The notes beneath the pieces are model-generated. The model made no database searches. It saw nothing but the letters and a program-made list of their open reading frames with translations, and had not been told where the DNA came from. A stretch of DNA of 64,000 nt from NCBI GenBank assembly GCA_001695595.3, contig MBPM02000002.1, positions 1,587,608-1,651,607 on the forward strand, given 5' to 3'. Positions 24,923 through 35,869 of this stretch are shown in pieces (the first letter of the stretch is position 1; each line of letters opens with the position of its first letter). The DNA comes from Plasmopara viticola. Its lineage: Eukaryota; Oomycota; Peronosporomycetes; Peronosporales; Peronosporaceae. The position numbers and the translations under genes were made by a program.

Positions 24923-26919
24923 ATCCAACGTGAGATACTAGAAAGTGCCAGGACGTACCAATTCCTAAAGTGTGCCAACGCAAAATGCGATGGCGCGTAT
25001 GTGTCCGCTGCCTTGCGGTGACTTTCGTAACCAAATAGAGGACTGAATTACTAGTTTAGGCAGCCAATAAGCGCAGCGATGGCAAGCTGTTTTAGCTTCT
25101 TTAGCCTTTGATTGGCCAGTGTCGCAAATCCAGGGTTGTAGCATAGCCGGAGAATGAAGTGTCGAATTATCAGAGGAGGGTCTCCGCACCCCTCAAGGCG
25201 GGTAGGTGGTCGGTGCGAGCTCATATTCAATTAACATTTATTAATATTAAATTGCTGTCGGAAAAATAAATGATGTGATGTGGCAACTCTGAGACTTCTT
25301 TTGCGTCTGGTTTGGGTCAAGTGAACGATGCATCTATACACTTTATTTTGGTGTAGTGCATGGGATGTCGGTCTGTCACAGAGTAGTTATCTTGAACAGA
25401 TAAATCTTGTAACATGTATACACCCTACTGGATTTTTGAGAAATGTCAAATTACGTAGAGTTTTCAGCAAAAGCCACTCACCAAGTTTAGCGTAATGCGA
25501 GTGAACATTGACTCTCGCTACTGGTGGCGTCCCCAGCGTAATTGGTCTAAGAAATACCTGAGCTACTTGCTTTAAATAGTTTGACACAAACTTTGGAATT
25601 TAGACGAACTTTGGGCTTGAAATAATCTAAGTTTCGGCAACAACAATATTCAAGTATAATCTACGAACTCGTTGCCTTTATGACTGCAGCCCGACATTGT
25701 CCTTATGTGCTCAATAAAGTGCTTGTTTATTGTTGGCATTGACGACGATTCCCCGGATGTTCCTATTTCTTGATTACATTTTGGAGGTGTTGACGGTGGA
25801 CCATATATGTATATGAGCGGGAAATTTCATTTACATTTGAGGTAGAAATTTAAGGCTGGCCTTTTTATAAGCGGGTGCAATCGTGAGTCAGAACGATGTC
25901 GTGGGCTGATGGGCAAAATTAATCAACGTACGTGTTTATGCAGACGTTGACATGCATTCTGACATGTTTCACATCCATAAGACCGAGAAGACTTTGAAGC
26001 TGAAGATTATCTGCATGCGTACATGAAGAATGTGCTAAGTTGACCCAGCTATTGTTGTACTTGCCAGAGGAGAATGCCAAATGTGATCAGCACAACGCAC
26101 CATTCGATGCCGTAAAAATAAAATTAGCAAAGGCGTCAATTTATATTGCTTAAGGGCTTTACATGTTTTCTGTACTTCACCATCGGCTGTGCTCTTGTAC
26201 AATTCAAACCAGAATTTAAATTAGCATTGTGAGGTGTTAGACATGACAAATGAAGCCCGTCAATAAGTCACCCGGTGCACGACAAGATGTTGCGTGCCAT
26301 GTGCCACAATGTGTAGAAAATATGGGATTTTCTAGGCAAGCAGACGTTCGCCATTCTAGCGTCGCAGCGCACAGCGACAAATAGTCCTCATCTCCCTAAA
26401 TACACGACTCGAGGTCTTTCACTCTTCTCGGAGTAGAATTTCATTATACATGAAAAGGGAAATATTCTGGACGATGGCTTTTTGCGGCGCCCGTAATATT
26501 ACCAGCAGCGAGATTTGAGATTTGATTTACATGGCGACGAGGACAATGAAGTTCTAAGTCGTGAGTTTCTGGCGCAAATTTGATTGAAGTAACTACGGTT
26601 TTGCCTCTGCGTAAGACAAAACAGAGGCGTATCAGGTCGGCACAACCTTTGCCAGCATTAAAAGACACTTGAGTACACTAAATGTGCGACAAATTTAAGA
26701 TCAAGCTTTGCGTGGCTAAAGCCATTCCTACCAAAGATGGTCTTGAACACCATAAAAACCCGGAACACTATGCATATCATCGACTCAAACATCGCTGATC
26801 CCCATACGAGGGTGCTTCACAAATGTTATATTATCGACGAGGACGCAAACAGACTGTTGTGGTCACGCTTGAGAGAGCTCGAAAGTGAGTCCACAACCGT
26901 GAGACTTTTTTACCAAGTA
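24923..26919. other. Gene-poor region
   Basis: No gene recognised. ORFs on the minus strand (for example 26444-26668) are short and unsupported. It probably contains degraded retroelement sequence continuing into the integrase-like relic downstream. Confidence 0.45.
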
Positions 26920-27330
26920 AAGTCATCGCACTCGTCGACGGCGCCACAAAATAATTTCCGATAGCGACAAAGGCTTGCCGCTTAGTGTTGATGGAAATTG
27001 TATGCATTTTCTTGTCGACTCTCTAGGATTCACGCAATTAGGCTCAAACTTCCATCACATTTCGATCGCAGAGCCAAATATTGTGACAAATTCCACATTG
27101 CGCTCTATCAACGCTATCTTCGTACATAATGGTCTGCCCGAGACGATCTTGTCGGGACGAGAACCTTGATAGTTTTTTTGAGATACTGAAGTTCAAGGTT
27201 TATTATGCAGATCGAAGCTGTTCGACAAGCAGAGCGTGCTAATAGAGTGCTGAAAATTATTCGACGTCTCTGAGCTACGTAGATTTAAAGCTGGGGCAGA
27301 TTGGTACCTTCGACGAAGTCCGCTTTAATA
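26920..27330 (+). mobile_element. Relic of a Ty3/gypsy-type integrase
   Basis: The frame at 26975-27169 ends with VHNGLPETILSGREP, close to the LPETIVSDRDPRF-type stretch of the gypsy integrase core; the catalytic Asp of that motif is replaced by Gly. About 40-75 bases further on, another frame reads RQAERANRVLK, matching the GQTERVNRVL motif that follows in such integrases. Stops and frame changes separate the pieces, so the copy is dead. No LTRs were identified. This is motif-level evidence only. Confidence 0.5.
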
Positions 27331-30300
27331 TAAAGCCGAGCTACGCCAACAATTTGCTTCCTCCTTAACTACGGTCGCCATTTGCTTTGGTTTTATTGTC
27401 TATGGGCTAAAAGCTTCAGTCTGGGGCGAAATAATCTGAAATACACACGCTTACCAAAGCCAGCACCGGCGCTGTTGGTGGTACCTGTTTTCTTTGCATG
27501 ATAGCGGAGTGATGGTTGTTGTGCTGGCGTGCTCTTTGGCTGAATAGACGAGACCGACTCAGAAAGAGTAATGTTCTTTAAAGCAGACTCGGGCAATCGC
27601 ATGCTTATTAATTCTACGTCGCACGTAGCTAATTACGCGAAAGGTCTCTGGCACGACATTTCGACATACAAGTTGTGTTGCTGCATTGACAGATAGTCAT
27701 TAGATTTGTATGCAAAACTCTACATCTCGCGTGGATGTATATAAAGTAAACATGAATACGCCTAGTTGCAAAAGCATGGCTTTCTCTTAGTTTGGCGATC
27801 GATTGCCGACCCAAGCTTTAAAATTAAGCTGTCTCTATCACAGGAAACGGAAAGAGTGCAAAAATGGCTATTATGAAGCTCGGCATGTATAAAATTTGCG
27901 CTACATTGCATCGGGCCTTTTGAAGCATTAATATTACCGATACACTAGAAGTACCTACTCAATTACCCTGGCACCGGTCATTTTACGTTAAGTGACTTAA
28001 GCCCTATCATCCCGAGCTTATTCTGAATATTTCGGCTGCGATAAAAACAAGCGTCCCTTTGGTTAAGCTTCCCGCATACAACAGTTACCTGCCTAGTGCC
28101 CTGCGCGCGCCAAACGACCCTTGTTCTTATTGCACTGACGACGTCCTGTTTCAGCTGGCTAAGCCGGCTCAACCTTTCGCGAGAAATTGACGCAGCTCAG
28201 TCGCCGTTGCCTTGACCAACTGAGCGCAACCGCCGTTTTTCTGTTTACTCATCAAATGATGATGCACCAGGCGGGCGATCATTATGGCGACGTGATCTGT
28301 GAAGGCGCTTTTTGGCATCGTCCCCGGTAGCTTTGACGTGTGTACGACAGTGCTAGCTCCTCGTAGTGGGCAGACTCGAATTGTGACTTGCACTAGATCG
28401 CCAAGGGTAACTCTGACGAGGACCCTCACAATACATTACCTATGCCGATTTGCTTTGCTCTTACAGCTTGCGGTTATTTCCATGCGACAGTGTAAATTTT
28501 GACGGCTTGGTTCTCCTCTCAAAAATGTAATTTTGTCGGAGTCTTATCGAATAATTTTAAATTTGTATTTGTGACTACGATCATTTAACCGAGACGACGA
28601 TGAGCGTGGGCGCAAGTGGCACCAAACTGATAATGTAAACGAAGATGAATTCCGGTGAGAGCATTGACAGAAAAAAACGCTATCACCAGCGGTGTTTTGC
28701 TCGTTAAAGTATTGAGCGTACCAATTCTTTACACTTTTCTGAGCAGCCTCTCGAAGAGCTGCGCGACACCTGGTTACTTCTTTCGATCCGCCATCTATGC
28801 GCCTGACTCCGTCCATCCGGCTCAAGCGCCGGTGCAATAATCGCGTATTAAAGTTTTGAAGCACTTTTTTGATACACCTTCCATTGCTTTGTTGCGCAGA
28901 TTTTAAGGTATTTAACATCCTTTTTAACGCATCTGGGGTGACCCCTCGACTAAATCGCAAAGCGTGTATGGCTTGATGCAATGGGCCATATCACCAGCGC
29001 GATTGCTCTTATAGCTCACTACAGTCGATTGAGATCATCTTCATCGTCGATGATAAAGTGCCAGCTGCTCGAAATTATGACTGTGATCGTTAGTTATTAT
29101 GCTTTGGGCAATTGCGCTGGTAATCATGCCAAGTGTTGTTTTAAGTTACGTTCACCCTTTGCCGATAACAATTAGACTAAGCATCGTCGACCCCAAGCAG
29201 TAGACTGGACTGAAGCGCTGCTTTACGAGCGAGGTCAATGTCATTCATTCAGTTGCCAAAAATTTTACCGAGTTACGCCATATATCTTTTTTTTATAATT
29301 GCAACAACAATTGAGTACGCAGGCTGACACGCCTATTATATTTAGTAAAATGTAATGCAGCGCATCACTAATAAGTGAGACCTTCTCTCAAAATTGTGAT
29401 TTGTAAGATATTTGGACCGATCGTTCTTTGCCGCTATGTAAATGCATGTGCTAAGAATATTTGCGGGCAAAGAGAGGTTATAGCAATAGAGTTTGCAACA
29501 AGGTCTTTGATGATATAATCATGATTGTAATGGCCATCATCGGTTGAGAATGGTCTGAGCCACAAAAAACTACATAATTTTTTTTAAAAATCTGCACTCA
29601 AGAGAGACGTATCATAGAAGATGACGACGACAAACCATATAAAGATTCGCGAAATTGTAAGGAAGTTTTGGTCGTGTTGACGTCCCCCATCGCAAGAGCA
29701 CGACAAACTTTGGTAAAATGTAAATTGTATTCTTTTTCACTTGTAGCGTGAAAGCATTTCAAATTGATTTCTTATGAATGTAAGGATATTTTCTAATTCT
29801 TGCAATTTACCCCAGGATTAGACAAAATTGGCAGACGTTGGGAGCATGTTCTAGACTAAGGTAGGCAGTGATTTGACAAGGCTGTCTAAAATTTCTTGCA
29901 AGCCGGCCAAGAAAAAGTATTAAGCTGTAACTGATTCCAAGACTGTGCATAGTTAAAATAGCACATGTATAACTTGATGCCAACGATTGACACGACTAAT
30001 ACCGTCTTAATGAAAGAATGAACACAGCGTTTGGCTTCTTATCAAAACAATATTAGTTGCTCGTGTATTTCCATCAGGACGAAGCAGCTGTCTTGTCCTC
30101 ATACTATTAAGTGACATTCGCTTTCAAAACGCTTATCCTAATTAAGCACTATTTTTGCATAAGTGTATGATTTCTCATTGAACACTAAAAATAAGCTGCT
30201 AAAGACAAAAAGGAGACCAGAGTGTCGTTTTGATTGTGTGATTCTATGCGATGGCAGCGAAAGTTACACTACTGAACAAAACTAGCAAATCTTAAACATC

Positions 30301-30660
30301 ACACGTCGTCACTCAACATTGAGGGACGCAGCAAAGCTTCTGTGTTTAACCAACTAGGAAGCCTCGAATACTTCTGCAATGAATGCAGAAGTTGCCTTCG
30401 TATAATACCAGTGGCAATGTATATTTCGTAGTTTTATTGCAAATAGTTCTCAAGAACGGGCGCACAAAAAGCAGCATCGGCGTGGAGATTTACAAGGCGA
30501 TTGACGGATGTTTGCGAAAGATTATTTACTCAGTAGCTTGCACCATTACCGCATCGAAGTTGACCTCCGCTAAAGAAATTTTGAAAATATCGAGCATTGT
30601 ATGAATGCCCAGCTGCCGTATCCTTCCGATGCAAAGTAGAAAACCCGGCTAGACTTGCTG
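27331..30660. other. Gene-poor region with weak coding traces
   Basis: No intact gene. On the minus strand 28981-28544 (145 codons) and 28429-28169 have protein-like composition, but in different frames and without a recognisable domain. They may be decayed retroelement coding sequence. The rest is AT-rich and empty. Confidence 0.45.
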
Positions 30661-30730
30661 TTGAGCAGGCCGATGGGTCTACACTCACGGATAACGCTCC
30701 GCTCTTACAGCCAATAAATTTTTGTGTATA
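30661..30730 (+). repeat. Imperfect direct repeat, copy 1
   Basis: Begins ttgagcag and contains ataacgctccg followed by cttacagccaat. It is repeated about 100-113 bases downstream with a 12-base length difference in the first half. Confidence 0.75.
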
Positions 30731-30773
30731 CAAGCCATACAGTGCATAATCTTTTCTTGAAGCTTCTTGTTTA

Positions 30774-30830
30774 TTGAGCAGAACGATGCGAATAACGCTC
30801 CGCACTTACAGCCAATGAAATTTTGTGATA
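30774..30830 (+). repeat. Imperfect direct repeat, copy 2
   Basis: Second copy of the element at 30661-30730: ttgagcag, then ataacgctccg, cttacagccaat and a ttttgtg end. The divergence suggests an old local duplication. Confidence 0.75.
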
Positions 30831-30850
30831 TAATATATATATATATATTA
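30826..30850 (+). repeat. TA-rich microsatellite
   Basis: An (AT)n run directly after the second copy of the direct repeat. Confidence 0.8.
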
Positions 30851-31683
30851 GCCATATTACCGGGGCTACTAGGGCATATGCTCTCTAGGGCCGCTTTTAG
30901 TAAAGATCGAACGCCATTACGGCTGAATGTTGCCAATTCAGCCCAATACAGCAAGTCTTCTACGCAAAGTGAAGTTTTGGTCCAAAAGATCGAACCCGGC
31001 ATTGAAGTCTAAATTTTTAAGAGCCAAAAAGGTCTTAAATTGGACACTGGTATTTATTAGCCCATTGTATTCTGACCAGACATTACATCGTATGAAATAT
31101 GTGGAGAGCAGCAGCTGCATAAATGCGATTTCTACCAGACCACTAGTAGAATATGGACTATATGCCTTCAGTAAGTACATATTCTCTTCGTTCGGAAATT
31201 AATTGTAAAGCTCATAATTAACCACTTTTTATTAGCATTTACACTACTTTGTGCAAAAATCGGGCAGAAAAAGTTATATAGCTTCAAGTAATATGTTATT
31301 GTGGGGGCGTAGCAAAACGAAGACAGCTTACTTACGAAATATACAAAGGTCAATATTAATTTTATGAAAGTGATAAATTTTGGGGTATGATCAGAAAAAA
31401 AATGATGCTGGCGTCACCGATAGTGAAACACAATTCTCTATCCCCATTATATTTTAATATCGATATAAACCGAGGCACATATTAGCTAATTGTAATAAAT
31501 TCACCAGGTTTTGACCCAAAAGTGCTAATGAAGGCCAATTCACCTCTATACAACGATTGCATAGCGACAACATTTTACATATGTTACCTGTGATAACCAC
31601 TTATGTAGATCCATACTTTTCGGACAAATTATCAGGTTTAATGATCTGAGCTCTGATTTCGTTGCTAATTAGTGTGTCAACGG

Positions 31684-31697
31684 CATAAATCTTATGT
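31684..31697 (+). repeat. Target-site duplication, left copy
   Basis: The 14-mer cataaatcttatgt occurs identically at 32855-32868, exactly bracketing the non-LTR element. Confidence 0.85.
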
Positions 31698-32854
31698 AGT
31701 GTAATGTATTACGTTATCGCGTTGCCAAGTTACGCACGTGCCAGGCTCAGTCTGGCTAGTCCACGGCATAGAGTGGTGTCCGCATACATCGGGTCTCGTT
31801 CGGCGGGCAGTGCATCCAGCACCGAGGTCGTGAGGGTCTTCCAATTCTTTCGGTCTTGTGCAAGGGTACGAAGCATTTTGAGGTCTTGTGCTGTCCGGAG
31901 TCGAAAGCCGGAGCCACAGGAAACAAGGTCGTGGTTGAGTGTTGAGGGGAGCGTGGTCCGGGGACGTCCGCGCCATTTTGCTGCGGTGGAGAAGAAGTAG
32001 GCACGCATCTGGAGGTTAGCTGGAATGTCGGGATTGCGGCGAAGTACATGGCCAAACAGGCGCCAGCGAGCTTGTGTCAGTCGTAGTCTCAGCGGCCGCT
32101 CATCACAGAGGTCGTAGAGTCTTGCATTCGAAATGGGTCGGGGGTAGCGATAGCCAAGAGCGTAGCGAAGCTGGCGGCGATGGAAACTCTCGAGGCCGTG
32201 GAGCTCTGACTTGGTAGAGCCCAGGAGGCGCAGTTGTACAGCAGAATCGGTAGAACGTAGGTGTTGTACAGTCGAATGCGGGTCTTGGGTGAGATGAGCG
32301 TGGGGCGGAGCCAGACGGACCAGAGGCGGTGGAGCGCGAGGGTGGTCAGGGACTCGCGTCGGGATAGATCTCCAATATCGCCGAGGAGTGTTCCGAGCTT
32401 CTTAGTGTGGCGCCAGGTTTCTTCTCGGGCTCGGGCGTGTCGAGTGGCGCCTGACGGGTTGCAGTGGCGGCGGATTTCGGTGACTTCGGTCTTGGCTTCG
32501 TTTTTTTTTTTTTCAGGGTTAGAAGAAAGAAGTCATCAATGCGGTGCTCACCTCTATCGTAGATCTTGGTTTCTCGGAGGCCAGGGATATCGACGCGGTA
32601 GCGCCGGAGATCTTCGAGGAGTGTTTCGTGCTTCTTGCGCTTCGAACCTAGAGAATTCACATTAAACGAGCCAATCCGGATGCGGTTGGCGCGGTTAGGG
32701 GCGTGGAAGGGGGTTTGGCCTGATGCTGGAGACCGTCGCGTCGAGGGTGAGACTCATTAAAGACCTGCAGATGCCCGAGAGCACCTGCCCGAAGCGCGTG
32801 AGCATTTAGCCCCCGCGCTTGGAAGGAGGGCATCACCCCAACCTTTTCCGAGCT
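31698..32854 (-). mobile_element. Internally deleted non-LTR (LINE-type) retrotransposon
   Basis: GC-rich insert, unlike its AT-rich surroundings, oriented on the minus strand. The 5' part (to about 32520) encodes the start of an APE-type endonuclease: RIGSFNVNSLG, LLEDLRRYRVDIPGLRETK. A 13-base A tract follows (32501-32513, as T on +). The sequence then jumps to the last part of a reverse transcriptase ORF: RLYNTYVLPILLYN, LESFHRRQLRYALGYRYP, RWRLFGHVLRRNPDIP. The endonuclease core and RT catalytic region are missing, so it cannot move by itself. The perfect 14-bp flanking duplications show that it was inserted as this short form and recently. One base appears to be missing near 32215 in the RT tail. 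Confidence 0.88.
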
Positions 32855-32868
32855 CATAAATCTTATGT
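32855..32868 (+). repeat. Target-site duplication, right copy
   Basis: Identical 14-mer to 31684-31697. It marks the 5' boundary of the minus-strand LINE insert. Confidence 0.85.
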
Positions 32869-32963
32869 GTGCGCAATATCCTCAACCATTTACTGACAAT
32901 CTAAAGTACTTTTTTATATACGCAATTTCAAATAAAGCATTTTAATTTTGCCTACATAACACT

Positions 32964-34562
32964 TCAACAAGATGACGATGTTGACGCAACAAGTACATGT
33001 GCCAATGCAACGGAATGGCTAATTTCTTGACCTGATCGGATGTCAATACATACCGGGCCTCCGAGAACTTGAAGTCCACCAACAATTGGAAAGAATTCTA
33101 TCCATACTATTGTCATCGTCTTTGGTTCCATCACATCGAGCGTCTGCAGAAGCAATTGTTAAGTCAAATTGATTCGCCGGCTTTGATTGTACAAAGAGCT
33201 AGATATTGTACCTGATGAGACGCCGACGAGCACACAATTCCGTGCATCAGCTCCTTCCGGAACTGCAATTGCAGCGCCAGGCTTCGAGTCGTATTGTTTG
33301 TCACAGAGATGGCAGCTAGAAAGGGTCGCCCGACCACAACTTCCTTCGGTATTTCTTCCATGGATATTATAACGTCACCGTCTCGTGCAGCTTTGGCTTC
33401 CGAGACTTTTCGCATCACTAATTGACTCTGTACTGAACCTGCTTCACCCATTGACGTTTTCCAGCCGACGTGAAGTCGGCCTAGACTTTGCGATTCCTAA
33501 CCAAAATTACACAATTACCTTTTACCACCTGATGAAAGCATATGATCCAATAGTACCTGGGTCGTGAATAACGACGGGTCTGACGCCGGGTCTACCGAAA
33601 CCCGAAACACGCGTTGAGCTCTTCTTGAGGGTTCACAAGCATATGTGGTTTATTACTCAAAGAAAGCAGTTCTTTAAGCGAAGCGCTTTTTTCGCTAAAC
33701 TCGGTAGCATGTACAACCATTTCTTCGGACGCAAATGGAATTAAAGGTAAAAACTTGATACTATCCACAAATAGAGGCAACTTGGACACATTGCGAATCT
33801 GTGCCTCGACGATGCTTTCATCTTGATGCTGTGGCGACGAGTTCTGTTTAAACGTAATCACCAGTGGGTTCTGAACGCCAAACCGGTAAAATTTTCGCAA
33901 CGACTTATTCTCGCCTGTGACGGGATCCACGTAAGTCACACCAACGCGTAAGACGTGATTTCCCACTTGGTTGAGTGGGTAGTCTACGACCATGTCTAGA
34001 CTTGAGCCAGCAGGTAAAATAGCCACTGGATTGGGAGGAGGGAATTTCCCGTTCGAGCAAACCGATTGTCATGGAGCTCTACACGATCATTTGCACATTG
34101 AATATTCGCTGAGAGGCCGACATCCTGAAGTTCGCACGAGTACGGGTTGATGACGCTGATGTAACTGCTAAAGGTGTTGCCCAGAAAGATCTCGCTGTAA
34201 AATGTGGCATGACAATTCAAATCATTGTGTCGCGACGGTGTTTTTTATAAAATAGACGCACCCAAAGCTATCAGGCAGATTGAGCATGCTGGACAATGCA
34301 AACTCATGCTGAGTAGCAGTGGCCTCGGATAAGGACGTGGGCAGCAGGGAACCCCCGCTAACGCCCTCTACATACAGCTTGGGCTTGTACAACCTCATCA
34401 CTACAGACACAAAAGCAACAATAATCATTTTTGCTGTAGTTTCATAAGCAATAAAAAAGGTTACGCACCTTTAAGCGTTGGCTGCACCGACGAAGTAGAC
34501 GGCACTGGCGAGGTGCCACCGCCAGAAGAAGGCGGGCCGCTTGTCGCGTTCGAGGTGCTCAT
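32964..34562 (-). CDS. TRAPPC13: TRAPP complex subunit 13 (TRAPPC13)
   Basis: Subunit of the TRAPP tethering complex acting in Golgi/endosomal membrane traffic. Five exons fit: 34562-34469, 34400-34262, 34194-33557, 33496-33212 and 33143-32964. The Ser/Pro/Gly-rich start precedes MRLYKPKLY, then LPDSFGEIFLGNTFSSYISV, the family's signature, then GNHVLRVGVTYVD, LRKFYRFGV and VEAQIRNVSKLPLFVDSI. LGRLHVGWKTSMGE and a last Ig-like domain ending LQVLGGPVCI follow. Exon 3 has two one-base gaps, near 34045 and 33607. With both restored all phases agree and the protein is 445 aa (human about 417). A 59-nt intron could replace the first gap but would delete the conserved RVEL segment. It starts 102 bp from HslV on the opposite strand. 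Confidence 0.9.
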
Positions 34563-34599
34563 TTGATTATACAATAATTTCGCCCAAATGTTATTTTTT

Positions 34600-34609
34600 G
34601 GAGATGAGC
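34600..34609 (-). promoter_or_regulatory. Initiator-like motif for TRAPPC13
   Basis: GCTCATCTCC on the minus strand, 38 bases upstream of the ATG, resembles the oomycete initiator. The gap to the divergent HslV start is only about 100 bp, so the two genes must share a promoter region. Confidence 0.4.
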
Positions 34610-34664
34610 GACATTCGGGTTACAAGCAAGGTATGAGTCACTAATTATCCACGAAGTAGTCAAG

Positions 34665-35574
34665 ATGCTGACCCGTTCGCTATTTCGTGCCACCTCGAGC
34701 GCGAGCAGGATGCGCAGCAGGATGCCACTCTGGGCTGCCGCTACCACGGAGACTGCCGCTGCACAGGTTGCGCACTATTCAGACTCTCTTACGGTACATT
34801 CTTTTTTAAGTTTGCGCTAAAAAGTGTGCGCCATACTTACGTATCTTCGCGTTGACGAGTGTCTAGATGCACGGCACGACAATTTTGTGCGTCCGCAAAA
34901 ATGGCAAAGTGGTCCGTTGTTTTATCTTTCCTAATATTGAGTAATTAGGCGCTAATTGTGTTGCGGTGTGGCTTTGGTGGAGTAGTGCCTGATCGGAGAC
35001 GGCCAAGTATCACTTGGCAACACAGTGGTCAAGCCTAATGCCAAAAAGGTGCGACGTATCGGTGACCATATTGTTGCGGGCTTTGCAGGATCTACAGCCG
35101 ACGCGTTTACGCTTATTGAGCGCCTAGAGGCCAAGCTGGACGAGTACTCGGGCCAGCTTACGCGCTCGTGCGTGGAATTGGCCAAGGCCTGGCGAACGGA
35201 CAAGTACTTGCGCCGTCTTGAAGCAATTCTAATTGTCTCGGATGTCAATCAATCGTACACGCTCACAGGCAATGGAGACGTTCTAGAGCCGCACGATGGT
35301 ATCATTGGTATCGGTTCGGGAGGCTCGTACGCTCTGGGTACGTGTTGATAATATAATTATTTATCGAGCAAATTAAAATAAAATCTGGTGTCTTTTACGT
35401 GATTAACTAAAAGCTGCTGCTCGCGCTTTGATTGACCAAGACCTGGACGCCGAGACAATTGGTCGCAAGGCCATGAAGATTGCCGCTGACATTTGCGTGT
35501 ACACGAATGAAAATGTTGTCGTTGAAATTCTCGAAGAGGGGAAGGATGACTTTTCTAAGAACAAGAAAGAGTAA
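34665..35574 (+). CDS. hslV: HslV (ClpQ) protease, probably mitochondrial
   Basis: Bacterial-type proteasome-like threonine protease, the partner of the HslU ATPase. Four exons: 34665-34793, 34867-34911, 34986-35337 and 35414-35574, giving 228 aa. The first ~43 residues are Arg/Ser/Ala-rich with few acids, fitting a mitochondrial presequence. The mature chain should begin at Thr in HGTTILC, with that Thr as nucleophile. [62 protein letters not shown] and [10 protein letters not shown] follow the HslV family closely. HslV is known in several protist lineages as a mitochondrial endosymbiont-derived protease. No frame gap is present although it lies between genes that have them. Confidence 0.95.
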
Positions 35575-35869
35575 AACAGAATATCATTCGTGATAGAGAT
35601 ATGGCAATACTGTTGGAAGGTATGCTTGAAAATGGTAAATAAAAAACGCTAACAGCTATCGCAGATATACCAAGAAGTAATTACTCCTATGCTCCCCAAT
35701 ACTTGCTATGCTTGCTCCAGTATCAAGACACTTTCGACGCCCACTTCGCGGCACCAATAGTTTTTAAGTGTTCTCGAAATGGAAGCAGTAAAGTTAAACT
35801 TCTTGAATTTGTGATAGCCCTATAAAGGCGAAATGTATAGAATTGAACGGTGCGCCTTCCTCTTCCTGT

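Noticed and set aside
34038..34120. 59-nt intron in TRAPPC13 instead of a missing base
   Set aside because: It would remove the conserved RVEL strand and leave the domain too short; the single-gap model also makes the exon length fit.
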